A stretch of DNA of 64,000 nucleotides from UBA3478 sp038134285 (GCA_038134285.1 JAYPUW010000002.1:62001-126000), one strand, 5' to 3'; positions 17,453 through 26,771 are shown, numbered from the stretch's first letter. Notes: a model not told the origin generated them from the sequence alone. Made by a program: numbers and translations.

Positions 17453-18730
17453 ATGAAATATATTGGCCTTGGTAATGTAACACCTTGGATATTGAAGATA
17501 CAACGTTTTTTTCATCAACTAGGACCGGGCCTCTTATTTGCCTCCTTAGCAATTGGCACCTCACACCTAGTGTTATCCACCAAAGCAGGTGCCATGTATG
17601 GTCCGCTAATGGTCATTCCTATACTTTTAGCAAACTTGCTGAAGTTTCCGTTTTTTGAGTTTGGTGTGCGTTTTACCCATGCCACTGAAAAAAGCCTAAC
17701 AGAAGGGTATGCAACCCACAGTAAATGGTTTGTTTTTTTATACGCCTTAGTAAATCTAGTTAGTGCTTTTACTATGCTAGCTGCGTTATACAGCGTTACC
17801 TCAGGAATGACGGTTAATGTATTTACAGCAGTGGCACTCTCTCCGAGTATTGCTACAATTGGGCTTTTCGCTTTGATTAGCACGGTGCTCATCATAGGAC
17901 GCTATAGACTACTTGAAGAATCATTGAAATATATTGTATTCATATTAATCATAGCACTTGTGGCTACCGTTTTTATGGTCACTTTCAATGCTGAACCGCA
18001 ATCAAATCCAAATTTTCAAGCTCCAGCCTGGTTCGATACAATGGGAGTGCTTTTCATCATTACTCTTGTAGGATGGATGCCTACTGCAGTTGAAGCGTCT
18101 GGATGGGTGAGCCTATGGAACCTTGAAAAAATCAAGCAGAGCAAAGAAGAAATCAGTGTAAAAAGCGCGCTGAGGGAATTCAATTTAGGATACATCATCA
18201 CGGCTATTTTAGCGGTGTTATTTTTCTACATTGGATATATGACACTGTACTCTTCAGGTACAGTGCTCAGCGATAGTAGCGTGAAATTTGCTTCAGAACT
18301 CACAGATATTTTCACCCTTCAGCTCGGAAATTGGGCACGAGTTTTTATTTCAATTGCGGCACTTGCCGCCATGTTTAGCAGCTGTCTGAGCGCACATGAT
18401 GCCTTATCCCGGGTATTGGTAGATCTTGCAAACCGTCTAAAAATCACAAAAAAGAATCCCTATAGTTTAGTCGTGCTAATTCTCTCTTTAATTAATTTAT
18501 CTATAATCTTGTTCTTATCTGGTTCTATGGGCGAAATCGTAGCTATTGCGACACTTGCTTCGTTTGTTTTTGCCCCCTTAATTGGGTACATGAATCACGC
18601 TCTTATCTTTTCGTCACAAACGCCTAAAGCGGATCAGCCTTCAGCACTGATGAAAATTTTAAGTTGGAGCGGAATCGTGTTTTTAGGCGCCTTTGCCCTC
18701 TACTATCTCTACTTGGTACTACAAGCTTAG
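17453..18730 (+). CDS. Nramp-like membrane transporter lacking the DPGN metal motif
   Basis: This 425-residue protein with about 11 membrane segments follows the Nramp (SLC11) plan, starting with the family's GPGLLFAS. The two metal-binding helices are altered. In TM1 the canonical DPGN is replaced by GTSH (residues 35-38), and in TM6 the MPH motif becomes GWMPT (207-211), keeping the methionine. Canonical Nramp proteins bind Mn2+/Fe2+ through the TM1 aspartate and asparagine. This clade of Nramp relatives occurs in Bacteroidota, and its substrate is not established as far as I know. The start ATG sits 21 bases from the divergent hydrolase gene. Transport of another cation or solute is possible. 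Confidence 0.85.
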   Translation: MKYIGLGNVTPWILKIQRFFHQLGPGLLFASLAIGTSHLVLSTKAGAMYGPLMVIPILLANLLKFPFFEFGVRFTHATEKSLTEGYATHSKWFVFLYALVNLVSAFTMLAALYSVTSGMTVNVFTAVALSPSIATIGLFALISTVLIIGRYRLLEESLKYIVFILIIALVATVFMVTFNAEPQSNPNFQAPAWFDTMGVLFIITLVGWMPTAVEASGWVSLWNLEKIKQSKEEISVKSALREFNLGYIITAILAVLFFYIGYMTLYSSGTVLSDSSVKFASELTDIFTLQLGNWARVFISIAALAAMFSSCLSAHDALSRVLVDLANRLKITKKNPYSLVVLILSLINLSIILFLSGSMGEIVAIATLASFVFAPLIGYMNHALIFSSQTPKADQPSALMKILSWSGIVFLGAFALYYLYLVLQA

Positions 18731-18731
18731 A

Positions 18732-19619
18732 TTACAGTTGTACGGATGATACCTCGGCCTCGCACTCGATCTTTTTAACCAATCCTTGGAGGACATTTCC
18801 TGGGCCACATTCTACAAACTGCACAAAGCCATCGCCCCACATATTTTGAACACTTTGAGTCCACTTCACAGGAGCTGTAAGTTGAGCTACTAAATTCTCT
18901 TTTAGCGTCTGAACTTCAGTAACGGCAGTAGCGGTTACATTTTGATAGATCGGAACCATAGGCGCATTAAATGGAATGTTCTCAATGGCAGAGGCCAGTT
19001 CTTCTCGAGCAGGTTCCATAAGTGGTGAATGAAATGCTCCACCTACAGGAAGCAATAAGGCACGACGTGCTCCAGCCTCCTTTAGGGTTTCACAGGCGCG
19101 TTCAACAGCTTCGAAGGCTCCAGATATCACAAGTTGCCCCGGGCAATTGTAATTGGCTGCGACAACCACCCCATCAGCTGAGGCACAAACTTCTTCGACA
19201 ACCTGATCTTCTAAGCCTAAAACAGCCGCCATGGTACCGCGTTCAATTCCACAAGCACGCTGCATCGCCATGGCACGTTTTGACACAAGGGACAATCCGT
19301 CTTCGTAACTGAGTACTCCTGCGGCAACTAAGGCTGAAAATTCACCTAGTGAATGACCGGCTACGGCTTTAGCATCAAAGGCATCCTTTAAAATCTGCGC
19401 GGTGATCACTGAATGGATAAAAATAGCCGGTTGAGTCACCTCAGTCCTTTTCAAGGCTTCGGCGTCGCCTTCAAACATGATGTCTGTAATTCTGAATCCG
19501 AGCTGTTCATTCGCACGCTCAAAGAGCTCTTGCGCTTCTTTATTTGCCTCATAAAGAGACTTGCCCATTTCAACAAATTGAGATCCCTGACCAGGAAAAA
19601 CATAAGCCTTCATATCCAT
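18732..19619 (-). CDS. fabD: Malonyl-CoA:ACP transacylase FabD
   Basis: FabD loads malonyl groups onto acyl carrier protein for fatty acid synthesis. The 295-residue length fits. The start FPGQGSQ, the nucleophile serine in GHSLGE (S90), the arginine in SKRAMAMQ and the catalytic histidine in GAFHSPLM (H197) are all present. Two in-frame ATGs lie at 19619 and 19613; both are acceptable. A TAAGTTTG promoter element lies 16 bases upstream. The gene is divergent from nfu and isolated from other fatty-acid genes in this window. Confidence 0.97.
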   Translation of the reverse strand: MDMKAYVFPGQGSQFVEMGKSLYEANKEAQELFERANEQLGFRITDIMFEGDAEALKRTEVTQPAIFIHSVITAQILKDAFDAKAVAGHSLGEFSALVAAGVLSYEDGLSLVSKRAMAMQRACGIERGTMAAVLGLEDQVVEEVCASADGVVVAANYNCPGQLVISGAFEAVERACETLKEAGARRALLLPVGGAFHSPLMEPAREELASAIENIPFNAPMVPIYQNVTATAVTEVQTLKENLVAQLTAPVKWTQSVQNMWGDGFVQFVECGPGNVLQGLVKKIECEAEVSSVQL

Positions 19620-19635
19620 TCATTTTTAGAAACCA

Positions 19636-19643
19636 CAAACTTA
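19636..19643 (-). promoter_or_regulatory. -7 promoter element of fabD
   Basis: The minus strand reads TAAGTTTG, an exact TAnnTTTG match, 16 bases before the fabD ATG. The matching divergent element of nfu lies 28 bases away. Confidence 0.6.
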
Positions 19644-19671
19644 CGGGAAGCATATGAATTGCGCTAGTTCG

Positions 19672-19679
19672 TAACTTTG
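19672..19679 (+). promoter_or_regulatory. -7 promoter element of the Nfu gene
   Basis: TAACTTTG matches TAnnTTTG exactly and ends 15 bases before the ATG at 19695, giving a very short mRNA leader. It overlaps the TTG that a naive reading would take as start, so it decides in favour of ATG 19695. Confidence 0.65.
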
Positions 19680-19694
19680 CATAAAATCATTGCC

Positions 19695-20615
19695 ATGGAA
19701 TACAACATTACCACTATAGAAACCTCAAACCCGGCTATCTTAAAGTTTCAATCCAACCATTTTTTGGTAGAAGAGGCGCACGAATTTGACTCGATTGAAG
19801 AGGCAAAAAACGCGCCTTTGGCCTATGAGTTGTTTCAACTTCCGTTTGTCAAAAAAGTATATATCGCAAGCAATTTCGTCGCCCTAGAAAAATACGATAT
19901 CGTTGAATGGAATGCGGTCAAGGATGACATCGCGCAACAGTTGGTAGAATATTTAAATGCCGGAGAACCCGTGGTTCATGAAATGGCCAAAGACCAACCC
20001 ACAGCGGTTACGGTATACGCCGAAGCCACTCCTAATCCTTCAGTAATGAAGTTTGTTGCAAACAAACTCATTGTTCCAACGCTTTATGAATTCAAGAATA
20101 TAGACGAAGCCAGACACTCTAAATTAGCTACCGAACTTTTCAAGAAGCCATACGTCAAACAAGTGTTCATGGATGAGAATTACATCTCAGTCACTAAATA
20201 CGACATCGGAAACTGGGATGAAATCACGGTTGAACTGCGCGATATGATCAGTGCATTCTTGGCTTCTGGAGCACTCGCAGTTGATTCTCATAAGGCGCAT
20301 GGGGGTGTTAAAAGCAGTACCAACACTTCAACTGAAGAAACAGAAACTGCTCCACTGACCATCAATGCCGACGATCCTATTAGCGAGCAGATTGTGGCGA
20401 TATTAGATGAATACGTCAAGCCAGCAGTAGCTAGTGATGGTGGAAATATTCAATTTGAGAAATACGACCCAGAAACCAAAAAAGTTCATGTATTACTGCA
20501 AGGTGCTTGCAGTGGATGCCCTTCTTCTACCTATACCCTCAAAAACGGAATTGAAACCATGCTCAAAAACATGATGGGGGATACCGTTGCTGAAGTGGTG
20601 GCCATTAACGGTTAA
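19695..20615 (+). CDS. NifU-family Fe-S scaffold/carrier with duplicated Nfu N-terminal domain
   Basis: The 306-residue protein has three parts: an Nfu N-terminal domain (about residues 2-85), a second copy (about 100-190), a low-complexity linker, and a C-terminal NifU domain with the cluster-binding CxxC (C272 and C275 in ACSGCPSS). Nfu proteins carry 4Fe-4S clusters to target enzymes. The two N-terminal copies share the pattern NP(A/S)..KF..N......YEF/HEF..I.EA, ELF..P.VK and KYDI..W, showing internal duplication. A TAACTTTG promoter lies 15 bases before the ATG. The DUF255 gene follows after 3 bases. Confidence 0.92.
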   Translation: MEYNITTIETSNPAILKFQSNHFLVEEAHEFDSIEEAKNAPLAYELFQLPFVKKVYIASNFVALEKYDIVEWNAVKDDIAQQLVEYLNAGEPVVHEMAKDQPTAVTVYAEATPNPSVMKFVANKLIVPTLYEFKNIDEARHSKLATELFKKPYVKQVFMDENYISVTKYDIGNWDEITVELRDMISAFLASGALAVDSHKAHGGVKSSTNTSTEETETAPLTINADDPISEQIVAILDEYVKPAVASDGGNIQFEKYDPETKKVHVLLQGACSGCPSSTYTLKNGIETMLKNMMGDTVAEVVAING

Positions 20616-20618
20616 TCC

Positions 20619-22670
20619 ATGAACCAAAGGTCCAATGCGCTTTCTAAAGCCTCATCGCTTTACCTGAAACAGCACCAACACAATCCTGTTGATTGGATCG
20701 AGTATTCAGATGACGTTTTTGAGCGGGCTAGAAACGAACAAAAACTACTGCTCTTTAGCATAGGATATTCCGCCTGTCATTGGTGCCACGTTATGGAGCA
20801 CGAGTGCTTTGAGGATGAAGAAGTGGCGAATCTTATGAACACCCACTACATCTGTGTCAAGGTCGATCGTGAAGAACGACCCGATATTGACCACATCTAC
20901 ATGGATGCACTGCAACTCATGACCGGTGCCGGAGGATGGCCCTTAAATGTCGTAACCCTTTCAGACGGAAGACCTTTCTGGGGGGCAACCTACCTCCCTA
21001 AAGAGCGTTGGATGAGCGCCCTAAAAGATCTTCAGCATCTCCATGCCGAAGACCCTGAACGCGTATTAGAATACGCCACCCAATTATCGAATGGCCTTAA
21101 AGCCATGGCCGAAACTCCTAGCATTATTGAAGAAGAGTTTCAGTGGACGAGTAAAGAGCTAGAAGAGGTCAAAGAAACTTTTCTATCGCATACAGACACC
21201 GTAAACGGCGGGTTTAAAGGAGCACCAAAGTTCATGATGCCTAACACGCTTGAACTCGCATTACACCTCAACGCCCTATTGCCAGACGATCGTCTACTTC
21301 AACACGTTCAGACCACCCTTGATCGAATGTCGTACGGGTCTCTCTTCGACCCGATCAACGGCGGATTCGTCAGATACAGCGTTGACGCAAAATGGCATGT
21401 CGTTCACTTTGAAAAGATGGCCTACGACAACGCTCAATTACTAAGTCTTTACGCAAAAGCCTACGCGGTCACTAAAGACAGCTGGTATCAAAAGGTGTGC
21501 GAACAAACCTTGGCCTTTTTCGAAGAATGGCTATTCGATCCACAATCTGGCGGTTATTTCTCTACTCTAGATGCGGACTCACTTAACCGTCATCAAGAGT
21601 CAGAAGAAGGGGCCTATTACACCTTTACCCGAGAAGAATTACAAGAAACCTTAGGCACTCAATTTGAACTCTTCGAAAAAGCATACTCCATCAATGAGAT
21701 AGGGCATTGGGAAAATGAAAATTACCTGCTTTATAGAACCGCCTCGTTTGCAGATTTAGCCGCAGCATCAAATATCAGCGAAGAGCACCTCATTGCCGAA
21801 CTTGATAAGGGCCTCCAAAAACTTAAAGCCCTTCAACGTAGACGAGCGAAACCCTCGCGCGACACTAAGATCATCACCTCATGGAATGCATTAGTATTAA
21901 GCGGATTTTCACATTGCCTGCGCTATTTAAACCTTGAATCAGAACTTAAAAACAAACTGCTCACTCGCGCCAATGCGCTCTATGCAATGCTATACGAACG
22001 TATTCAAGAGAATCAAAGTCTCATCCGCATTCTTCAGACAGATGAAACCAAAATAGACGGATTTTTAGAAGATTACGCTTTCACCATACAAGCCTTTTTA
22101 GATTTCAATGAGATAACACATCGTATAGAAATGATAGAAAAGGCCGAGCAATTGACCCGTTATTGTGTAAACCATTTCGATGAGCCACAAGGCTTTTTCT
22201 ATTACACAGCCGATCATCAACGAAAACTTGTTCGAAGAACCGTAGAACTCGAAGACAATGTGATCAGCAGTTCAAATGCGGTTATGGCCCGAAACCTATT
22301 AAGACTTGCCGTACTGTTGAGAAACGAAACGTATCGCTCTCGCTCTGTACAAATGTGCAAGAGTATAAAAGACCAGTTGAAGAAGCATCCTAGAAGCTAT
22401 AGCGAGTGGATGCAAGTAAGTTTAAATCACAATTTTGATTTTCATGAAATCGCTGTAATAGGCGGTAATTATGAATACGAGGCCACTCTAGTAGCGGCTC
22501 ATTACCTACCCAACAGTGTGCTCGCTGCCACCCAAGAACCTTCAGATTCTGGCCTCTTAAATCAAAAGGCACATTTAAACCAAACAACTATCTTTGCATG
22601 TATAATGGGGAGTTGTTCGCTACCCGTTCACAGTAGCGAAGCACTCTTTACACAGCTCAAATACAGTTGA
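20619..22670 (+). CDS. DUF255 thioredoxin-like/glycoside hydrolase-like protein (YyaL/SSP411 family)
   Basis: The 683-residue protein has an N-terminal thioredoxin-fold domain with CHWC active-site-like cysteines (C53 and C56 in SACHWCHVME) and a long alpha/alpha-toroid region resembling glycoside hydrolases and N-acylglucosamine epimerases. Family motifs include NPVDW, VKVDREERPDID, GGWPLNV, APKFMMP and FVRYSVDAKWHVVHFEKM. Homologs include the human SPATA20 protein. The biochemical role is not established. No signal peptide is seen, so it is likely cytoplasmic. Cotranscription with nfu upstream and mscS downstream (4-base gap) is likely. Confidence 0.9.
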   Translation: MNQRSNALSKASSLYLKQHQHNPVDWIEYSDDVFERARNEQKLLLFSIGYSACHWCHVMEHECFEDEEVANLMNTHYICVKVDREERPDIDHIYMDALQLMTGAGGWPLNVVTLSDGRPFWGATYLPKERWMSALKDLQHLHAEDPERVLEYATQLSNGLKAMAETPSIIEEEFQWTSKELEEVKETFLSHTDTVNGGFKGAPKFMMPNTLELALHLNALLPDDRLLQHVQTTLDRMSYGSLFDPINGGFVRYSVDAKWHVVHFEKMAYDNAQLLSLYAKAYAVTKDSWYQKVCEQTLAFFEEWLFDPQSGGYFSTLDADSLNRHQESEEGAYYTFTREELQETLGTQFELFEKAYSINEIGHWENENYLLYRTASFADLAAASNISEEHLIAELDKGLQKLKALQRRRAKPSRDTKIITSWNALVLSGFSHCLRYLNLESELKNKLLTRANALYAMLYERIQENQSLIRILQTDETKIDGFLEDYAFTIQAFLDFNEITHRIEMIEKAEQLTRYCVNHFDEPQGFFYYTADHQRKLVRRTVELEDNVISSSNAVMARNLLRLAVLLRNETYRSRSVQMCKSIKDQLKKHPRSYSEWMQVSLNHNFDFHEIAVIGGNYEYEATLVAAHYLPNSVLAATQEPSDSGLLNQKAHLNQTTIFACIMGSCSLPVHSSEALFTQLKYS

Positions 22671-22674
22671 GGTT

Positions 22675-23511
22675 ATGATCGAAAAAACTTTTAGAGATTA
22701 CGAACAGCATCTAGAACAACTAATCGCACTAATGTGGAATGTTCTGCCGAATATTATTACTGCTCTTATTACTGCCTTTATAGGATGGTGGGTTATTCGG
22801 CTGGTCGATATAGGGGTAGCCAAGTTCTTTGATAAAAAGGATTACGATCGCACCTTAGAACAGTTCCTTGAGGACTTCATCAGTATTGCTTTAAAAGTGA
22901 TACTTATGGTTATGGTGATTACCCAATTAGGCGTTGAAACCTCTTCTCTTATCGCTATGTTAGGGGCTGCGGGCTTGGCTTTGGGTCTAGCCCTACAAGG
23001 ATCGCTTTCGAACTTTGCCGGAGGAATCTTGATTCTAATCTTCAAACCCTTCAAGGTAGGGGACTTTATCTCGGCACAAGGAGTTGAAGGAACGGTCAAA
23101 CAAATCACCGTATTCAACACTAAACTGACCACCTTTAGCAATCAGGCTGTGGTGATTCCGAACGGAAACCTCTCGAACGATAAAATCATCAATTTCTCTA
23201 CTGAACCTATACGAAGAGAAAACCTCATCATTGGTATAAGCTATTCTAGCAATATCCAAAAAGCTAGAGAAGTGGTTTTAGAATTGTGCACAAACGATTC
23301 GCGCATCATTAAAGAAGAAGAGAAAATGCCTGCAGTTCTCGTAAACGAACTTGCAGAAAGCTCTGTCGATCTTTCGATCCGTTATTGGACCAATACCGAT
23401 GAATTCTGGCAAACTCGCTTCGAGATGTTTGAAAATATCAAAAGAAGGTTTGACGAAGAAGGAATCGAAATACCATTCCCTCACCGTGTATTAGTAAACG
23501 CCGCCGACTAA
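22675..23511 (+). CDS. Small-conductance mechanosensitive channel (MscS family)
   Basis: The 278-residue protein has three N-terminal membrane segments and the pore helix MLGAAGLALGLALQG (about residues 92-106), with the usual Ala/Gly packing. SNFAGGILILIFKPFKVGDFI begins the beta domain. A C-terminal mixed domain ends in GIEIPFPHRVL, which is typical of MscS. Such channels open under membrane tension and release osmolytes during hypo-osmotic shock. It is the last gene of the nfu-DUF255-mscS run and overlaps the tsaB stop on the opposite strand by 4 bases. Confidence 0.95.
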   Translation: MIEKTFRDYEQHLEQLIALMWNVLPNIITALITAFIGWWVIRLVDIGVAKFFDKKDYDRTLEQFLEDFISIALKVILMVMVITQLGVETSSLIAMLGAAGLALGLALQGSLSNFAGGILILIFKPFKVGDFISAQGVEGTVKQITVFNTKLTTFSNQAVVIPNGNLSNDKIINFSTEPIRRENLIIGISYSSNIQKAREVVLELCTNDSRIIKEEEKMPAVLVNELAESSVDLSIRYWTNTDEFWQTRFEMFENIKRRFDEEGIEIPFPHRVLVNAAD

Positions 23512-24221
23512 GAAGTCCCAGACTTTGGTGGTGTGATGTATGCAGGTTTGATATAGTTCGGCTCGAAAGAGATAAGTGATTCAAACGCCTGATTTTCGAA
23601 TGCAAATTTAATGAAGCTTCCCATAAATTTAGCATTGGGAAAGGCCTCCAGGTATGTAATGACATGATGCGATTCATTCGCTTTTAAATAGGTGCGCATC
23701 TTGTCAATCGCATCCCCAACAACCATAAGTCCTGAAAAGGCAGTTATAAATGGTTCAAATGAAAATTCTTCTAAATCAATAGAACAGGTTTCTAGCAGCA
23801 CCTCTCCTGACAAACGCTGAATTCTGGCATATACCTCTTGTCGTCTTGAGTTGATCAGCGAAAGAATGACCTCTGCACCTAGCTTATTCGTTTCTACCTC
23901 GCTCCTGCCGTGTTGTGCTAGCAAGGCCAAACTGTCTACTCCGATTAGTGGTTTGTCTAGTGCAAAGGCGAAGCCCTTTGCCGCTGAGACACCAATTCTA
24001 AGACCAGTATACGAACCCGGTCCTGCCCCTACAGCCACCGCATCAATATCTTGTAGGGTATAAGGCGCCTCTTTAAGGAGAGACTCTACGATTAGGTGTA
24101 ACTGTTCTGCATGCACAAAACCATCTTCTATCACCTGGCGGTGAACAAGGCAGTCTTGTCCATCAAAAAGGGCTGCCGAGCAGCCCTTGGTAGATGTATC
24201 TAACGCTAATACAATTGGCAT
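23508..24221 (-). CDS. tsaB: tRNA threonylcarbamoyladenosine biosynthesis protein TsaB
   Basis: TsaB is the non-catalytic partner of TsaD in making t6A37 on ANN-reading tRNAs. The start PIVLALDTSTKGCSAAL and the core motif AVGAGPGSYTGLRIGVSAAKGFA are diagnostic of the family. The ASKHA fold is complete in N-terminal and shortened in C-terminal half, as usual. The ATG at 24221 is used; a TTG six bases upstream overlaps the TATCTTTG promoter element, only 3 bases before the ATG. The mRNA may therefore be leaderless. It follows the efflux operon with a 35-base gap. Confidence 0.95.
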   Translation of the reverse strand: MPIVLALDTSTKGCSAALFDGQDCLVHRQVIEDGFVHAEQLHLIVESLLKEAPYTLQDIDAVAVGAGPGSYTGLRIGVSAAKGFAFALDKPLIGVDSLALLAQHGRSEVETNKLGAEVILSLINSRRQEVYARIQRLSGEVLLETCSIDLEEFSFEPFITAFSGLMVVGDAIDKMRTYLKANESHHVITYLEAFPNAKFMGSFIKFAFENQAFESLISFEPNYIKPAYITPPKSGTS

Positions 24222-24224
24222 ATT

Positions 24225-24232
24225 CAAAGATA
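24225..24232 (-). promoter_or_regulatory. -7 promoter element of tsaB
   Basis: TATCTTTG on the minus strand, an exact TAnnTTTG match, with only three bases between it and the ATG. Transcription would start at or very near the start codon. No good TTG was found at -33. Confidence 0.5.
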
Positions 24233-24256
24233 AGCCTTGATTTACTAAAGGAGCAT

Positions 24257-25606
24257 TTAATCTATAACTCCCATAGGAATTCCAAAATAGAATTCTAGAA
24301 TTTTCAACCTAAAGATGTAATCGTATTTGGTACGGATCACCGTAGCTTCAGCATTATCTAATCGTGCCTGAGCTTGGCTAAAATCAAAAGAGTTCATGAG
24401 TCCCACCTCGAATCTTTCTTTAGCGTATTGGTAGGCCAGCCTTCTGGCATCAAGTGACTTTTGAGCAGCCTCGTATGCCTTAGCAAAGGTCTTCACATCA
24501 TTATAAGCTTGATTCACCGCACTTTCTAGATCCAATTTGGTTTGCTCGTATTGCAATTCTGAACGCTTGACATTCAATGCTGCCCGCTCGATGCTATTGG
24601 TGGTCGAAAACGCATTAAAAATCGGAATATTCAACGACAACCCGTATGAAATACCGTCGTTACCTTCAAGCTGTGCAATAAGATCAGGGCGTACAAGATT
24701 ACCCGTCTCATCTAACTGAAAACGATCACTTGCAAAGGTATTGTAATTCATAAATGCATTAAGCGTAGGCAAGGCAGCTCCCTTTGCGATCTTCAAATCT
24801 TGCTCAGATAGAATAACACTTGTCTCGGCCAGCTTTATGTCATTTCTAAAGCTCATCGCCTTGGTGAAAATTTGTTTCGGAGACTTGTCAAGAATAGTAG
24901 AACTTGGAACATCAAAAGACTCGTCTGCTATATCGAAGTTCTCGTAATCGGTGATCTGCAGCAGCTGTGCCAGATTGATGCGCGAAAGGATTACGCGTGC
25001 CTCTGCATTTACGATAGATTGCTCTTGGTTGGCAGCGGTAGCCTCAATCTCTAACAGATCTCCGTTTGGAACCACTCCTAACTCCACCAATTCTCTAGTC
25101 CGCTTGAAGTCTTGCTCTGTAACCGCAAACTGAGCTTGAGCCACTTTTAAAGACTCCTTCGAAGAAATTACATTAAGGTAAGCGTTCGCAACGTTCAGAC
25201 GTATATCGTCTTTGAGATTCGCTAAACGGTACTGATTAGAGATCGTATTGATCTCAGCGCGCTGAGCTCTTCTAATATTTCTCAATCCATCGAAGAGCGT
25301 ATACCCCACAGATAAGTTGAAATTTCCTTGTAAAACAACTAAAGATGGGTTGGCTGTGTTGGTTCTTGGATCAATACCAAAACCTTTACTCTCATTGAGT
25401 CCCATCGACCCGTTAAGTCTAGGTAAGAATTGTCCAAGCCCTTCGAGCTCTCCGAGCTCTGCAGATTCGAGATCCAACTCGAATTGCTTAATGGTAATAT
25501 TGTTTTCTAACGCATACTCTACACACTCTTGTAAGGTCATTCGCTTGGTTTGAGCGAAAGAGAATACACTGATAAGCGCGAGCAAACTAAGTAATCTAAA
25601 CTTCAT
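24257..25606 (-). CDS. TolC-family outer membrane efflux protein
   Basis: The 449-residue protein has a signal peptide (residues 1-18, MKFRLLSLLALISVFSFA) and two repeats of the OEP coiled-coil/beta-barrel domain. Typical family sequence is seen in LTLQECVEYALENN-like start and YTLFDGLRN at about 108-116. It forms the outer-membrane exit duct of a tripartite pump. It is the last pump gene of the operon (ATPase, two permeases, adaptor, TolC), 31 bases after the adaptor. The exported substrate is not visible from sequence. Confidence 0.94.
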   Translation of the reverse strand: MKFRLLSLLALISVFSFAQTKRMTLQECVEYALENNITIKQFELDLESAELGELEGLGQFLPRLNGSMGLNESKGFGIDPRTNTANPSLVVLQGNFNLSVGYTLFDGLRNIRRAQRAEINTISNQYRLANLKDDIRLNVANAYLNVISSKESLKVAQAQFAVTEQDFKRTRELVELGVVPNGDLLEIEATAANQEQSIVNAEARVILSRINLAQLLQITDYENFDIADESFDVPSSTILDKSPKQIFTKAMSFRNDIKLAETSVILSEQDLKIAKGAALPTLNAFMNYNTFASDRFQLDETGNLVRPDLIAQLEGNDGISYGLSLNIPIFNAFSTTNSIERAALNVKRSELQYEQTKLDLESAVNQAYNDVKTFAKAYEAAQKSLDARRLAYQYAKERFEVGLMNSFDFSQAQARLDNAEATVIRTKYDYIFRLKILEFYFGIPMGVID

Positions 25607-25637
25607 AGTTACAGCTGGTGTTAGTTTATGGCTTTAG

Positions 25638-26771
25638 TTAAACGCCTCTATTACGAGACCCTTCTGATTCAATCTTAATCGGCTCTGTTTTGTTCCATTG
25701 TTTCACCTTATCAGATTCTGTTAATCCTTCAAGGATCTCAACATTAATACCATCGGAGATTCCAATCTTAATATCACGGCGCTCAAACTTTTGCTCACCT
25801 ACCTGAACTTCAACATAAGGTTCGTCAGTTACCTTATCAAACTGCAATAAGGCCTCTGGCATCACCAAGATGTCTTCTTTACGATCTAAGACTAACGATG
25901 CATTTGCACTGTATCCGGCTCTAATTGTAAAATCATCCTCAACGGTTACATCTCCTTCTATCTTGAATTTCACCGCACCTGACTCTTCAACTCCTTTAGG
26001 AGCGATAAAGCGTAAACGCGCATCAAATTCTTTGTCACTGATGGCTCCAAGACTTACCACTAGAGGCATACCAACTTTCAGCTTGCCCACTTCACCTTCA
26101 TCTACCTTTCCTTCGAAAACCATCTTAGTCAAATCCGCAACTGTTGCAATTGTTGTTCCAGCGTTAAAGGAATTCGACTGAATAACCTGGTCACCGATCT
26201 CGACTGGTATCTCTAAGATGGTTCCTGAAGTCGTCGCGCGGATATTCGTATTTGCCGATGACGATCCACCGACAGAACCCTCTTTAATGATTTGATAGTC
26301 GGTCTGGGCATTGCGCAATTCTTGTGCCGCCTGCTCATAAGTCAATTTCAAGTTGTTGTAATCTTGATTTGAAATCACCCCTCTTTCGAAAAGTTCTTCG
26401 TTGCGATTGAATTCTAATTCCGCATTGTTTAAACGCAATTCTGCGTTTTTCACTCTACCCATGGCTGAATTCAACGACTGTTCATTAGGGACCACCTTGA
26501 TCACAGCTATGAGATCGCCTTGATTCACATAATCTCCTTCATATTTTACAATTCTATCTATAATACCTTGAATCTGAGGCTTAATTTCAACTTCATCTTC
26601 AGGAACTACTGTCCCTGTTGCGACAGTCTTTTCTTCTATAGTACCGTAAAAAGGACTAATGGTGTCGTAAGTGATCGAAGCTTTGCTGTTTGATTTGACA
26701 AAGTAGGCTGCAGCCCAAAGAGCGGCAAGTGCGATCACTGCAATGATACTATACCGAACGGCTTTTTTCAT
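25638..26771 (-). CDS. Periplasmic adaptor (MacA/HlyD-type membrane fusion protein)
   Basis: The 377-residue protein has one N-terminal membrane anchor (about residues 7-24), a lipoyl/barrel-sandwich domain with VPEDEVEIKPQIQGIID, a coiled-coil hairpin (about 90-150), a second half-lipoyl segment with ATTSGTILEI, and beta-barrel and membrane-proximal domains. This layout fits MacA-type adaptors that link a MacB ABC transporter to TolC. The neighbours are exactly those partners. The gap to the upstream permease is 36 bases. Confidence 0.93.
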   Translation of the reverse strand: MKKAVRYSIIAVIALAALWAAAYFVKSNSKASITYDTISPFYGTIEEKTVATGTVVPEDEVEIKPQIQGIIDRIVKYEGDYVNQGDLIAVIKVVPNEQSLNSAMGRVKNAELRLNNAELEFNRNEELFERGVISNQDYNNLKLTYEQAAQELRNAQTDYQIIKEGSVGGSSSANTNIRATTSGTILEIPVEIGDQVIQSNSFNAGTTIATVADLTKMVFEGKVDEGEVGKLKVGMPLVVSLGAISDKEFDARLRFIAPKGVEESGAVKFKIEGDVTVEDDFTIRAGYSANASLVLDRKEDILVMPEALLQFDKVTDEPYVEVQVGEQKFERRDIKIGISDGINVEILEGLTESDKVKQWNKTEPIKIESEGSRNRGV

